Both the position numbers and the translations under genes were made by a program. A model generated the notes under the pieces. It worked only from the letters and a program-made list of their open reading frames with translations, did no database searches and was not told where the DNA came from. DNA of 13,125 nt, from NCBI GenBank assembly GCA_025938035.1, contig JAICQE010000135.1, positions 1 to 13,125 of the forward strand, in the 5' to 3' direction. This document shows, in pieces, positions 1-8,640 of this stretch; within the stretch, counting starts at the first letter, position 1, and the number at the start of each line of letters is the position of its first letter. The stretch is from Vicinamibacteria bacterium (lineage in GTDB: Bacteria > Acidobacteriota > Vicinamibacteria > Vicinamibacterales > UBA2999).

Positions 1-385
1 CGAGGCCGCCCTGACGCGCGCCGCGCTCTGGAGCGAGGTGAAGGACCGCCTCGGCAAGTCCGCGCTGAGCCTCTCCGGCGGACAGCAGCAGCGGCTCTGC
101 ATCGCGCGCACCCTCGCAGTGCGGCCGGAGATCGTGCTGATGGACGAACCGGCCTCGGCGCTCGATCCGATCGCCACGCAGCGCATCGAGGAGCTGGTCT
201 ACGACCTGAAAAAGAAATACACGGTGGTGATCGTCACCCACAACATGCAACAGGCGGCGCGGGTGTCGGATTTCACGGCGTTCTTCTGGCTCGGCCGCCT
301 CGTCGAGTACGACCGTACGGACAAAATATTCACGAATCCAACCGAAAAGTTGACAGAGGATTACGTGACCGGGAGATTCGGTTAG
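1..385 (+). CDS. pstB: Phosphate ABC transporter ATP-binding protein PstB (3' part only)
   Basis: This is the C-terminal part (127 residues, first complete codon at base 2) of the cytoplasmic ATPase that powers the high-affinity PstSCAB phosphate importer. Visible motifs are the ABC signature SLSGGQQQR, a Walker B ending in LMDEP, the D-loop SALDP, and the switch histidine in VTHN. The run SALDPIAT after Walker B and the end YVTGRFG are typical of PstB rather than of a generic ABC ATPase. Walker A and the Q-loop lie left of the window. The stop codon TAG shares its last base with the GTG start of phoU, so the two are translationally coupled. The genes pstS, pstC and pstA are expected upstream but cannot be seen. 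Identification is firm; only the 5' end is missing. Confidence 0.96.
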   Translation, partial: EAALTRAALWSEVKDRLGKSALSLSGGQQQRLCIARTLAVRPEIVLMDEPASALDPIATQRIEELVYDLKKKYTVVIVTHNMQQAARVSDFTAFFWLGRLVEYDRTDKIFTNPTEKLTEDYVTGRFG

Positions 386-1059
386 TGGAACAGACGGTAC
401 GTCACTTCCAGGAGGAGCTCGAGACGCTGAAGGGGCGGCTGCTCGAGATGGGCGGGCTGGCGGAGGAACGCGTGCGCGCGGCCGTCGAAGGGCTCGTCGC
501 ACGCGAGCACGGACTGCTCGACAAGGTGCTGACGGGCGACGAGCCGATCAACCGGCTGCACATCGACGTGGACAACCGCAGCTTCCGTCTGCTGGCGCTC
601 TATCAGCCGATGGCCACCGATCTCCGCGCCATCGTCGCCGCGGTGAAGATCAACAGCGACCTCGAGCGGGTCGGCGATCTTGCCGTCAACATCGCGGAGG
701 CGGCCGTACGGTATCTCGGCCACGCCCCGGTGAAGCAGCTGATCGATATCCCGCGTATGGGAACCATCGCGCAGACGATGCTGCGGGACGCGCTGGATTC
801 ATATGTGAAACGCGATACCGAGCTGGCGCGCTCGGTGTTGAATTCCGACGACGAGCTCGACGCGCTGAAGACCCAGGTGTTCCGGGAGCTGCTCACCTAC
901 ATGCTGCAGAGCGTGGAGACGATCGAGCCGGCGCTCGACCTGATCCTCGTCTCGCGCCATCTCGAGCGCATCGGCGATCACGCCACGAACATCGCGGAGG
1001 ACGTGATCTTCATGGTGTCGGCGCAGGATGTGCGGCACCATCCGCCGGCGACGCCGTAA
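385..1059 (+). CDS. phoU: Phosphate signalling complex protein PhoU
   Basis: PhoU is a cytoplasmic all-helical regulator that links the Pst transporter to the PhoR/PhoB two-component system and dampens Pho-regulon expression when phosphate is plentiful. The 224 residues match the usual family length and form two three-helix repeats. Each repeat carries the metal-binding E-x-x-x-D signature: DLERVGDLAVNIAE around residues 92-105 and HLERIGDHATNIAE around 192-205. The start is GTG at 385, whose G is the last base of the pstB stop, so translation is probably coupled and no separate promoter is expected. No phoB or phoR gene is in the window. The gene ends in TAA and faces the convergent efflux operon. 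Confidence 0.96.
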   Translation: MEQTVRHFQEELETLKGRLLEMGGLAEERVRAAVEGLVAREHGLLDKVLTGDEPINRLHIDVDNRSFRLLALYQPMATDLRAIVAAVKINSDLERVGDLAVNIAEAAVRYLGHAPVKQLIDIPRMGTIAQTMLRDALDSYVKRDTELARSVLNSDDELDALKTQVFRELLTYMLQSVETIEPALDLILVSRHLERIGDHATNIAEDVIFMVSAQDVRHHPPATP

Positions 1060-1071
1060 TTCTTTCTTCCT

Positions 1072-1091
1072 CTTCCGCCGGAAGGCGGAGG
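1072..1091. terminator. Candidate bidirectional terminator hairpin between phoU and the efflux operon
   Basis: An 8-bp stem (1072-1079 with 1084-1091, one T-G wobble) closes a GGAA tetraloop in the 47-base gap between two convergent genes. A T-rich stretch precedes it on the + strand (1060-1074), and no clear T-run follows it in either direction, so it is not a canonical intrinsic terminator. Its position argues for a transcription end or RNA-stabilising role. Confidence 0.4.
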
Positions 1092-1106
1092 CGACGAGTC
1101 CGGGTA

Positions 1107-2216
1107 TCAGCTCTTGGCTGGTGTCGTCGTGACCTTTGTGCCCGGGCGGATTTCATCGTTGCCGCGTCGCACGACGACGTCGCCTTCCCTGAGATTGCCG
1201 AACACCTCGATCACGTTCCCATTCACTTGACCGCGCCTGACGTCCACCCACTCCGCCACGCCGTTGCGCACGCGGACGACGAATTGGCGCTCCGAGGTCC
1301 GCACCACGGCGGTCGTCGGCACGAACAACGTGGCTTGTGCCCGCGAGACGGGCCATTGCACTTCGGCAAACATGCCCGGCGCGAGCACCTGCTTGGCATT
1401 CATCACGTCCAGTTCCACCTGCATGCTTCGCGTCTTCAGGTCGAGCGAGTGCGAGGGGCGGGCAATGACACCCTGAAACGTCCGATCGGGGAACGCGGAT
1501 ACCTTGAAGTCCACCCTGGTGCCGTTCATGATGGCGCCCACGTACGCTTCGGGCACCGGCACGGTCAGCCGCAGACGCGTGATCTGCTCGATCCGGAGCA
1601 TCGCTCCGCTGGACTGGCTGACCAGGCTCCCGGGGTGGACGTTGCGCTCGGTGATCACGCCATCGAAGGGGGCGTCGATCTCGAGGTACGCTTCCAGCTC
1701 GGTGACCGCCTTGAGCGCCGCCTCCGCCGCGGCGCCGCTGCTCTTCAGCGCCTCGACCTGGGAGCGCAGCGCCTCGAAGGTCCGCTCGGCGATCTCGACG
1801 TCGTTCCCCGCGACGACACCCGGCGTCTGGCTCGCGGCCTTCAGGCGTTCGTAGGTGCTCTGCGCCGACACCATCTTCGCCTGGGCTTCTGCCTGCTGCG
1901 CCCGCACCGCCTGGACCTTCGCTTCCGCCTCCGCACGCTGGGCGCGGAGCTCGGGGGCGGACAATCGCGCCAGCACCTGGCCACGCTTGACCCACGAGCC
2001 GCGGTCCACGGCCACCGACTGCACGAACCCCGACACCTTGGCGTGCAGGTTCACGCCCTGATACGGCGTCAGGTCGCCCGGAATCGTGATGGTCTTGTCG
2101 AGGGCCTGCGAGACGACCTTCGTCGTCTCCAGTGACGGGGTACTCTGGCCGGACAGCTGCGCCGCGCTTGCGGCGAGGACGATCACGCAGACGGGAACCA
2201 GTCGTACGCGCGTCAT
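1107..2216 (-). CDS. RND efflux periplasmic adaptor (HlyD/AcrA-type membrane fusion protein)
   Basis: This adaptor bridges the inner-membrane RND permease and the outer-membrane channel in the periplasm. The 369-residue protein starts with a signal peptide (about residues 1-23, cleavage near LSG-QS). There is no lipobox, so it is probably a soluble periplasmic form rather than a lipoprotein. Order of parts: first half of the lipoyl domain at about 55-85 ([20 protein letters not shown]); an alpha-helical hairpin rich in Ala, Glu and Gln at about 86-175; second lipoyl half at about 178-200 ([12 protein letters not shown]); beta-barrel at about 212-290; membrane-proximal domain to the end. Its ATG overlaps the stop of the permease gene by four bases (ATGA), so it is the last gene of the operon and translationally coupled. 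The substrate cannot be read from the sequence. Confidence 0.94.
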   Translation of the reverse strand: MTRVRLVPVCVIVLAASAAQLSGQSTPSLETTKVVSQALDKTITIPGDLTPYQGVNLHAKVSGFVQSVAVDRGSWVKRGQVLARLSAPELRAQRAEAEAKVQAVRAQQAEAQAKMVSAQSTYERLKAASQTPGVVAGNDVEIAERTFEALRSQVEALKSSGAAAEAALKAVTELEAYLEIDAPFDGVITERNVHPGSLVSQSSGAMLRIEQITRLRLTVPVPEAYVGAIMNGTRVDFKVSAFPDRTFQGVIARPSHSLDLKTRSMQVELDVMNAKQVLAPGMFAEVQWPVSRAQATLFVPTTAVVRTSERQFVVRVRNGVAEWVDVRRGQVNGNVIEVFGNLREGDVVVRRGNDEIRPGTKVTTTPAKS

Positions 2217-5200
2217 GCGGTTTCTCCTGAATGATGGCGGCTCATGACATCGTCGGGATCGAGAGACGGCGACGCGGCGGTCGCCCGACGCTGGACGAGC
2301 GCGAACAGCGCCGGCAGCACGAGGAGCGTCGCCACGGTGGACGCGGCGAGGCCGCCGATGACGGCACGCCCGAGCGGCGCGAGCTGCTCGGCACCCATGG
2401 CTGTCGGTACCATCCCGGCGATCATGGCGAACGTCGTCATGAGGATCGGCCGCAGGCGACTCGTCGCGCCCCGCGTCGCGGCGACCCCGGCGTCTGCGCC
2501 CTGCTGACGGTATTGCTCGGCGAAGGTCGCGAGCAGGATGGCGTTCGCAACGGCGACGCCAATGGCCATGATGGCGCCCATGAACGACTGCACGTTCAAG
2601 GTGCTGCCGGTGAGCAGCAGGCTCAGCGCTACCCCGGCGATGACCGCCGGAATCGTTCCGATGACGATCAGGGCGATCTTGAGCGACTGGAAGTACGCCG
2701 CCAGGAGCAGGAAGATGGCGACCACGGCTAGACCGAGGCCGGATCGCAGACCGTCCAGGGTCTGCCGCATCGGCGCGACCTGACCGCGCACGGTCACCGT
2801 CACGCCGGCTGGCGGATCGCCGGTCCTGGCAACGGCGGTGAAGACGTCGTCGGACGCCGAACCCAGGTCAGCGCCGGCGACGTTGGCCGTCAGCGTGACC
2901 ATGCGCTGCTGGTTGTAGCGGTGGTACTCGCCGATGGCGGTTTGCTGCGAGATCGTCGCGACGTCGCCGAGGAGCGGTCGCGGCGCACCATTCTGCATCA
3001 CCGGGACATTGAGCACGTCTTCCATCGAGGACATCTCATGCTGCGGGATCTCGACCTGCACCTGATAGGCGATGCCGGAGTTCGGATCGGCCCAGTAGTT
3101 CGGCGTCACGAACCGGCTGGACGAGGTCGCCGCGACGAGCGACCTGCCGACCTGATTGACCGTCACACCCAGCTGTCCGGCGCGCTCGCGGTCGATGTTG
3201 ACGCGCAGTACCGGGTAGTCGAGCGCCTGCCCGAACTGCAAATCGCGAAGCGTGTCGATCTTCGCCATCTCCGACTTCAGCTTGTCGGCGTACTGGCGGT
3301 TGTTTGCCATGTTCGGTCCGGCGACGGCCACCTCGATTGGCGTGGGCGATCCGAAGCTCATGACCTGGTTGACGAGATCCGCGGCCTCGAAGGAGACGAT
3401 CGCGCCTGGCACGATGTCGTCGATCTTCGCGCGCAGCAGTTCCTGGAGCTCGCCTGTGGACACCTTGCGTTCGGGCTTCATGGAGATCAGCATCACCGCC
3501 TCGTGCGGGCCACCGGTCCACAGGTGAATGAGATTGACCGGATAGCTCGACGGCTGCGAGCCGACAAAGCCGAGACTCGCCTGGACATTTTCCGGACCCA
3601 CCGCCTCGGCGACGGTGTCGAGCACCCGCAGCGCCATCCGCTCCGTCCGCTCGACGCGTGTGCCGGTCGGCGCGCGGAGACGGACCTGAATCTGTCCCGA
3701 GTCGGCGCTGGGGAAAATCTCTGTCCCCAGCGCGCCGCCGACGAAATAGACCGTGGCGCCCGAGATCACGAGATAGACCGCGAGCACCGCCCAGCGCAGG
3801 CGCACGAACGAGGTCACGACGCGGCCGTACCGCTGCCTGAATCGATCGAACGGACCGCCCTCGTGCGATCGGTGCAGCCCGCCGCCGATCCAGGTGTAGA
3901 GAATCGGCACGAACGTGAGCGCGAGCACGTAGGAGGCGGCCATCGCGAACCCGACGGACAACGCCAGCGGCACGAACAGCGCCCGGCCGACGCCGACCAT
4001 GAAAAACGACGGCGCAAAGACAGCAAGGATGCAGAGCATCGCCAGCATCATCGGGACGGCCACTTCGGAGACCGCATCGACGACCGCACGCGCGCGCGGC
4101 TTTCCGCGCGCCAGGTGCGTATGGATGTTTTCGATCGCGACCGTCGACTCGTCGACGAGGATGCCGATGGCCAGCGTGAGTCCGCCGAGCGTCATGATGT
4201 TGATCGTCTGCCCTGCTCCCCACAGCGCGACGACCGCGGCGAGCAGCGCCAGCGGAATCGTCAGGACAACGATGATCGAGCTGCGGAAATGCCGCAGGAA
4301 GAGCAGAACCATCAGGCCGGTCAGCAGCGCGCCAAGGGTGCCTTCGGTGACCAGCGCGCGAATCGCGTTCCTGACGTAGCCGGACTGATCGAATGCGAAG
4401 TTGACGGTGATGTCGTCGGGAATCGCCGCCCGCATGCGCGGCAGCTCCGCGGTGACCGTCTGCACGACAGAGAGTGTCGAGGCGTCGGCGCGTTTGGTAA
4501 CCGGGATGTAGACGCTGCGTTTACCGTCGATGAGCGCATAACTGGTCAGAATGTCTGAGGCGTCCTCGACGTAGCCCACGTCGCGGAGAAACACGGTCGG
4601 TCCGGCGCCCGTGCGGACGGGAATCTCCATCAGCTCCTGGATGTTCGGCACGACCGAGTTGGCCGGCACCATGTTCGTGAAATCGCCGATGCGCACGTTG
4701 CCCGACGGGGTCACCACGTTGCCCAGCGTCAGCGCCTGGACGACCTCCTCGCCCGACATGCGATAGGCGCGCAGCCGATCGGGATCCACGCGCACCACCA
4801 CGGTGCGCTGATTGCCGCCGAACGGTGGCGGGGCCGACACTCCGGGCAGCGTGCCGAACAGCGGGCGTATGCGATTCAGGGCGAGATCCTGGATCTCGCC
4901 CAGCGCCCGCGTGTCGCTCGAGAAGACGAGGTAGCCCACGGGCACACTGCCGCCATCGAAGCGCGTGATGAACGGTGGCACCGTGCCCGGCGGCATGAAG
5001 GCGCGCGAGCGATTGACGTAGCCAACCGTCTCGGCCATGGCCTGGCTCATGTCGGTGTCTTCGTGGAAGAAGAGCTTCAGGAGCGTCGCTCCCTGAATCG
5101 ACTTCGACTCCACGTGCTCGATGCCGGTGATGTAGAGGAAGTGGTACTCGTAGTAGTTGGCGATGTACCCCTCCATCTGCGCCGGATCCATGCCGCCGTA

Positions 5201-5350
5201 CGGCTGCGCGACGTAGATCACCGGCGTCCCGAGGCTCGGGAAGATATCGACCTTCATCCGCTGGATTGCGAGCCACGACATGAGCGCAACGCCCACGATG
5301 ACGATGAGGATCGTGATCGGGCGCCGCATTGCCGCACGTATGAGCCACAT
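2213..5350 (-). CDS. RND efflux permease (AcrB/COG0841 superfamily)
   Basis: This is the proton-driven inner-membrane pump of the tripartite system, full length at 1045 residues. It has the usual two-fold layout: TM1 at about 12-30, a large periplasmic loop to about 335, TM2-6 at about 337-485, TM7 near 520-540, a second large loop to about 870, and TM8-12 to about 1020. The TM4 motif reads [14 protein letters not shown] (Asp400-Glu401), where AcrB has an Asp pair (D407, D408). In TM10 the motif [10 protein letters not shown] puts Ala935 where AcrB has Lys940. The arginine matching AcrB R971 is kept (Arg967 in SRLRPIL). This pattern points to an RND subgroup outside the classical drug-exporting HAE-1 type. 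The ATG has a good ribosome site (AAAGGA on the minus strand at 5362-5357, six bases away). It lies 36 bases after the outer-membrane factor gene. The substrate is unknown. Confidence 0.96.
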   Translation of the reverse strand: MWLIRAAMRRPITILIVIVGVALMSWLAIQRMKVDIFPSLGTPVIYVAQPYGGMDPAQMEGYIANYYEYHFLYITGIEHVESKSIQGATLLKLFFHEDTDMSQAMAETVGYVNRSRAFMPPGTVPPFITRFDGGSVPVGYLVFSSDTRALGEIQDLALNRIRPLFGTLPGVSAPPPFGGNQRTVVVRVDPDRLRAYRMSGEEVVQALTLGNVVTPSGNVRIGDFTNMVPANSVVPNIQELMEIPVRTGAGPTVFLRDVGYVEDASDILTSYALIDGKRSVYIPVTKRADASTLSVVQTVTAELPRMRAAIPDDITVNFAFDQSGYVRNAIRALVTEGTLGALLTGLMVLLFLRHFRSSIIVVLTIPLALLAAVVALWGAGQTINIMTLGGLTLAIGILVDESTVAIENIHTHLARGKPRARAVVDAVSEVAVPMMLAMLCILAVFAPSFFMVGVGRALFVPLALSVGFAMAASYVLALTFVPILYTWIGGGLHRSHEGGPFDRFRQRYGRVVTSFVRLRWAVLAVYLVISGATVYFVGGALGTEIFPSADSGQIQVRLRAPTGTRVERTERMALRVLDTVAEAVGPENVQASLGFVGSQPSSYPVNLIHLWTGGPHEAVMLISMKPERKVSTGELQELLRAKIDDIVPGAIVSFEAADLVNQVMSFGSPTPIEVAVAGPNMANNRQYADKLKSEMAKIDTLRDLQFGQALDYPVLRVNIDRERAGQLGVTVNQVGRSLVAATSSSRFVTPNYWADPNSGIAYQVQVEIPQHEMSSMEDVLNVPVMQNGAPRPLLGDVATISQQTAIGEYHRYNQQRMVTLTANVAGADLGSASDDVFTAVARTGDPPAGVTVTVRGQVAPMRQTLDGLRSGLGLAVVAIFLLLAAYFQSLKIALIVIGTIPAVIAGVALSLLLTGSTLNVQSFMGAIMAIGVAVANAILLATFAEQYRQQGADAGVAATRGATSRLRPILMTTFAMIAGMVPTAMGAEQLAPLGRAVIGGLAASTVATLLVLPALFALVQRRATAASPSLDPDDVMSRHHSGETA

Positions 5351-5386
5351 AGGTATTCCTTTGATTCAAATCCCAGATCCCACAGT

Positions 5387-6793
5387 TCACCGTAAGAGTT
5401 CCGCGAGATCGCCGCGAGCCGCAGCGTCCGCGACAAGCGCTCGCCAGACGCCGAGGCGGGCGACCGCATCTCCGACTTCCGCCTGCAGCAGCAGCCGCTG
5501 CGAGTCGGCCACTTCGACGATCGTCGCCAGCCCCGCGTCGTAGCGCGCTCGCGACTGCTGTTCGAGTACCCGCGCGGAGGCCAGCTGAATCGGCGTGTTC
5601 TCGGCGACGCGGCGGGCGCCGTCCATTTCCGCACGGGCCTGTTCGGCCTGCGCGGAGAGCTGCTGCACGATGCGATCGTAGGTCGCGGCCTCGGCACGCT
5701 CGGTGCTGGCCTCCATCCGCCGCCGTTCGCGCAAGGAGAACCAGTCGAAGAGCGGCAGCGTGGCCGTGAAGCCGACCGCCCAGTTCGGCGTATCGAAGTC
5801 GAGACCGTGGCTGCCGCCGAAGTTGGTGCCGCCCGGGCCGCTGGCGGATGCGCCGGTCCCACGCAGCGAAAACGCCGACTGGAGGTTGATCCGCGGGTAT
5901 AACGAATGGCCGAGCACCTGCTGCACGGCGCGGCTCGACTCCACGGTCGCCATCTGTGTCTCGGCCAGCGGATGGGCGGCCGGAGCGGGAGGCGCGGCCG
6001 GAGCGACCGGAGGCGTCGAAAGCAGCGGCGCCTCCGTAATCTGAACGGCTGCAGGGGCGACGCCGAGCCATTGCGCGAGGCTTGCCCGCGCAATCTGCTC
6101 CGCCTGCTCCGCCTGGATCACCTGAATGCGGGCGAACGCCAGTTCGGCCTGCGCGCGAGAGTCGTCGGCGCCCGGCCGGAGCTGGTTCTTCACGAGCACG
6201 GCAACGGAATCCGTGAAGACCTGCTGACGCTCGACGTTTGCACGCGCGGCGCGCACCGTCTCGCGCGCGGCGGCAAGGCGCAGAAACGCATCGGCGGCGC
6301 CGACGCCGACCTCGAGCCGTGTCAGCTGAGCGCCGGCCGTCGCGCGCGTCACCAGCGTGCGCGCCAGATCGACCGACGCGCCCCGCAATCCGAAGTCGAA
6401 CGCTTCCCACGACAGCAGCAGCGCGTTCGCGGTACCCCAGATGCTCGATGATGACGCGGAATCAGAGGCCGGGCCCGAGATGGCTGGCACAACGGTGCCC
6501 GGCAGGAGCAGACCCGGGACGTTGTTGCGCGTGGCGCGGTTGACCTGCAGACTCCACTCGAGACGTGGGAGATAGGCGGTCTGGGCCAGACTCACGCCCG
6601 ACTCTTGTGTCGCGACGCGCGCGGCCGACGCGCGAATAGCCGGATAGTTGTCCGTCGCATACTGCACCGCCTGCTGCAGGGTCACGGGGAAGGCCGGCTG
6701 CGGTGTCTGCGCCGCGACAGCCGCCGCTGCCGCGAGGACCAGCGCGGGGATCGTCGGAACAAACGTGTGACTGCGTGTACGCCGATATGTCAT
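5387..6793 (-). CDS. TolC-family outer-membrane efflux channel protein
   Basis: This is the outer-membrane exit duct for the RND pump, made of two repeated outer-membrane-efflux domains. I place the start at the ATG at 6793, giving 468 residues, because a normal signal peptide follows directly (about residues 1-28, ending VLAAAAAVAA-QT). An in-frame extension to 6919 would add an arginine-rich stretch and run over the divergent promoter region. The mature protein opens with VTLQQAVQYATDNYPAIRAS, the usual first helix of the family. Long Ala/Gln/Glu-rich coiled helices and two amphipathic strand regions follow. A Pro/Ala-rich linker near the middle (PPVAPAAPPAPAA) separates the two repeats. 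It is the first gene of the operon; many RND operons instead put the adaptor first and the channel last. Confidence 0.93.
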   Translation of the reverse strand: MTYRRTRSHTFVPTIPALVLAAAAAVAAQTPQPAFPVTLQQAVQYATDNYPAIRASAARVATQESGVSLAQTAYLPRLEWSLQVNRATRNNVPGLLLPGTVVPAISGPASDSASSSSIWGTANALLLSWEAFDFGLRGASVDLARTLVTRATAGAQLTRLEVGVGAADAFLRLAAARETVRAARANVERQQVFTDSVAVLVKNQLRPGADDSRAQAELAFARIQVIQAEQAEQIARASLAQWLGVAPAAVQITEAPLLSTPPVAPAAPPAPAAHPLAETQMATVESSRAVQQVLGHSLYPRINLQSAFSLRGTGASASGPGGTNFGGSHGLDFDTPNWAVGFTATLPLFDWFSLRERRRMEASTERAEAATYDRIVQQLSAQAEQARAEMDGARRVAENTPIQLASARVLEQQSRARYDAGLATIVEVADSQRLLLQAEVGDAVARLGVWRALVADAAARGDLAELLR

Positions 6794-6857
6794 CGTATGC
6801 GACTCGGTGGACTGGGGGACGGCGCGGCGGACCGCACCGCGAAATCGGCGGGATGTT

Positions 6858-6874
6858 ACTACAGTGGCCGTAGT
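6858..6874. promoter_or_regulatory. Candidate PadR operator (inverted repeat ACTAC-N7-GTAGT)
   Basis: A perfect 5-bp inverted repeat with a 7-base spacer lies in the spacer between the outer-membrane factor gene and padR. It sits where the -35 box of the rightward TATAAT promoter would fall. It also lies upstream of the leftward efflux operon, whose own -10 and -35 I could not assign with confidence. PadR proteins bind short dyads of this size as dimers, so this is the best candidate site for autorepression and for control of the pump. The half-site differs from the ATGT-N8-ACAT sequence of classical PadR. Confidence 0.45.
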
Positions 6875-6884
6875 CGGGGATCGA

Positions 6885-6890
6885 TATAAT
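6885..6890 (+). promoter_or_regulatory. -10 box of the padR promoter (TATAAT)
   Basis: An exact TATAAT match stands 30 bases before the padR ATG, placing transcription start near 6897 and giving a leader of about 24 bases. No good TTGACA lies 16-18 bases upstream; that place is occupied by the inverted repeat at 6858-6874. This fits a promoter that is weak or regulated at its -35 region. Confidence 0.6.
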
Positions 6891-6920
6891 CGGCGGGCAG
6901 CGAAGCCGCGGACGCTCACT

Positions 6921-7253
6921 ATGGCAGACCCAATCCTGCGCGAAATCCTTCTGGCGTTCTGGAAGGTTCACATCCTCCATCACGCGGAAGAGCGCCGCAT
7001 CTATGGCCAGTGGCTGCTCGACGAGCTGCGCCGCCACGGATTTCAGGTGAGCCCGGGAACGCTGTATCCGCTGCTCGCGCGCATGCACAAGGCCGGCTGG
7101 CTGCAGCTCGTCAGGCGGGGACGCGCCAACTCATCGCCAAAAGCGCGCCGCGAGTACACGCTGACGCCGAAGGGCGCCAGGCTGCTGGCGCACCTGCGAC
7201 GTCAGGTCGAGGAACTGCACCACGAGGTGATCGAAGAAGCGAAAGAGCGGTAA
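6921..7253 (+). CDS. PadR-family winged-helix transcriptional repressor
   Basis: A 110-residue DNA-binding protein of the small PadR type, which binds as a dimer and usually loses DNA affinity when a small hydrophobic ligand binds. The diagnostic stretch is SPGTLYPLLARMHKAGWL (about residues 44-61), which includes the recognition helix. The wing strand REYTLTPKGARLL follows, and then a C-terminal dimerisation helix rich in Glu and His (to residue 110). The first helix, LREILLAFWKVHILHHAEE, belongs to a common PadR variant. I chose the ATG at 6921 because an upstream in-frame ATG at 6807 would lie before the likely transcription start and add a basic non-family extension. The gene is divergent from the RND operon, which makes that operon its probable target. 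It ends 12 bases before the convergent porin gene. Confidence 0.93.
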   Translation: MADPILREILLAFWKVHILHHAEERRIYGQWLLDELRRHGFQVSPGTLYPLLARMHKAGWLQLVRRGRANSSPKARREYTLTPKGARLLAHLRRQVEELHHEVIEEAKER

Positions 7254-7265
7254 GCGCGCGCCGGG

Positions 7266-8507
7266 TTACCAGCCGACTCGAATCCCCGTCGTCCACGACA
7301 CGCCCGAGTACTCGCCGCCGTCGTTGGCGCTGTCGTTCATGTCGGCCCACTGCACGCCGCTCTGCACCTTCAGCTTGTGCCCATAGAAGTAGTAATTCGC
7401 GCCGAGGTACAGCTCGTTGTATTCGTCCCCGCGCCCGGAAACGACACGCGCTTCGTAGCCGGTTGGACGGATGCCATTGGGCCCGTCGCTGTCGATGTAC
7501 GTGTAGCGCGTCACGGCCTGCAGTTTGTCGGTGATGTTGTAGAACGGCATCACCATCGCACTCCACAGATCCTGCTGTCCCAGGTAGCCCTGGGCGATCG
7601 AGAGATCCGATCGAACGCCCCACTTATCGGCCTCGAAGCGGAAGTGCGTCGAGACGATGTGCTCAAGCTGACGCGTGAACGTATTGTCCGGATCCGGGTG
7701 CTGGTAAAGATAGTTTCCGGTCAGTACCGCCTCTTTCGCTCCGAGCTTCTTCGCGAAGTCGTAACCGACCAGTGCCAGCGCAAAGTAGTCGCCGCTGAAT
7801 TCACCGAATTCGCGATTCATCGCTCCTGCGCTGTAGATCGCCCCTCGATACACCCAGGGGGCGATCCGTCCGGACACGCTGACCCCGGGCATGTACTCCT
7901 GCGGAAACCAGATGTTGTTCGCGACGTTGCTCCGATCGATGGTGATCAGCTCCTTCGACGACGTCGCGCCCTCGTTCGTGAACGGAACGCCCTGCTTCCC
8001 GACAGTGACAACGAATGGACTACTGTGCGTCCACTGCAGGTAGGCGTCGGTAAACCGCAGGTAGAACGGATCGCGTTCCTGCGGATTCACTTCGACCTCG
8101 GTGTGAAACAGGAACTGGCGGAGGAACGTCACGCGCGGCCCGAACCGCACGCGCCGGATGTTCGACTCGTCGTGGTCGCCCTGGTCGGCCGAGACGGTCG
8201 CGAAATCATGCTGAAACCGCCCGGTGAACAGCACCTGCTGGATCGCCGGGTTGTCGTCGTTCTTGTACCACTGGGTGAAGTCGGTCCAGATGCGGTCGTA
8301 GACCGACGGCTGCTCCTTCGCCGGCGGCGCCGCGGACGCTGCGGCAACGGCGCTCACAGCCAGCGGCCGGTCGAGAACCTGCGCCTGCGCCGAAGCGCCG
8401 ACAAGTACGGATACAAAGGTCACCACACGTGCCACCGATGTAACGGACAGGTCGAATGTGCGCAACAAACTCATGGCGTCAGCGTAACGACGTGGTGTTT
8501 TGCGCAT
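7266..8507 (-). CDS. Outer-membrane porin, phosphate-selective porin O/P-like
   Basis: A 413-residue predicted beta-barrel channel of the OprO/OprP type. After a signal peptide (hydrophobic core VARVVTFVSVLVGASAQA) come alternating amphipathic strands with many Tyr, Trp and Phe residues. Examples are FTGRFQHDFATV, VRFGPRVTFLRQFLFHTEVE, FTDAYLQWTH, YNELYLGANYYFYGHKLKV and the final strand TTGIRVGW, which ends on an aromatic residue as outer-membrane barrels do. The section VGKQGVPFTNEGATSSKEL resembles the conserved porin O/P core. The start is uncertain. ATG at 8507 has a GGCGGA-like site just upstream; ATG at 8474 gives a more normal signal peptide (MSLLRTFDL...) but has no clear ribosome site. 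Phosphate selectivity is a family label and is not shown by the sequence; the nearby pst/phoU genes are not in the same transcript. Confidence 0.86.
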   Translation of the reverse strand: MRKTPRRYADAMSLLRTFDLSVTSVARVVTFVSVLVGASAQAQVLDRPLAVSAVAAASAAPPAKEQPSVYDRIWTDFTQWYKNDDNPAIQQVLFTGRFQHDFATVSADQGDHDESNIRRVRFGPRVTFLRQFLFHTEVEVNPQERDPFYLRFTDAYLQWTHSSPFVVTVGKQGVPFTNEGATSSKELITIDRSNVANNIWFPQEYMPGVSVSGRIAPWVYRGAIYSAGAMNREFGEFSGDYFALALVGYDFAKKLGAKEAVLTGNYLYQHPDPDNTFTRQLEHIVSTHFRFEADKWGVRSDLSIAQGYLGQQDLWSAMVMPFYNITDKLQAVTRYTYIDSDGPNGIRPTGYEARVVSGRGDEYNELYLGANYYFYGHKLKVQSGVQWADMNDSANDGGEYSGVSWTTGIRVGW

Positions 8508-8591
8508 GTTTCCGCCACATTAAATCCATGTAACGTCCCCACATCTGGTGGCCATCGACAGACCGGCTACCGTGCAGTGTAGCGTCCGATT

Positions 8592-8621
8592 TTGAATGGA
8601 GTATGTCGCCGGTGTTACAGT
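8592..8621 (+). promoter_or_regulatory. Candidate promoter of the paraoxonase-like gene
   Basis: TTGAAT (8592-8597) and TACAGT (8616-8621) are separated by 18 bases, each matching four of six consensus bases. Transcription would start near 8628, leaving a very short leader that just includes the GGAGGA ribosome site. The rest of the divergent spacer (8508-8591) shows only short imperfect dyads, and I could not assign the leftward porin promoter. Confidence 0.35.
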
Positions 8622-8630
8622 CTCGCGTTC

Positions 8631-8636
8631 GGAGGA
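8631..8636 (+). promoter_or_regulatory. Ribosome binding site that fixes the start at 8641
   Basis: GGAGGA lies four bases before the ATG at 8641. It decides between this ATG, which is followed at once by a signal peptide, and an in-frame ATG at 8596 that has no such site and would add 15 unrelated residues. Confidence 0.75.
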
Positions 8637-8640
8637 TCAG

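Noticed and set aside
1227..2135. A 302-codon open frame antisense to the periplasmic adaptor
   Set aside because: The composition is the mirror of the real gene; no recognisable domain or start signal.
2921..4558. A 545-codon open frame antisense to the RND permease
   Set aside because: It is rich in Arg, Asp and His with no motif or ribosome site; it is the complement of strongly coding sequence.
4521..6410. A 629-codon open frame on the minus strand over the permease and channel genes
   Set aside because: It is a shifted frame of two genes with clear family matches; its translation is low-complexity Arg/Gly/Ala, typical of out-of-frame GC-rich DNA.
8517..8531. ACAT-N7-ATGT dyad in the porin upstream region as a PadR-type operator
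   Set aside because: The half-sites are in the opposite order to the ATGT-N8-ACAT box, the arms are only four bases, and a dyad this short is expected by chance.
7377..8582. A 401-codon open frame antisense to the porin
   Set aside because: The porin on the other strand has a signal peptide and beta-strand pattern; the antisense product shows neither a fold nor a motif.
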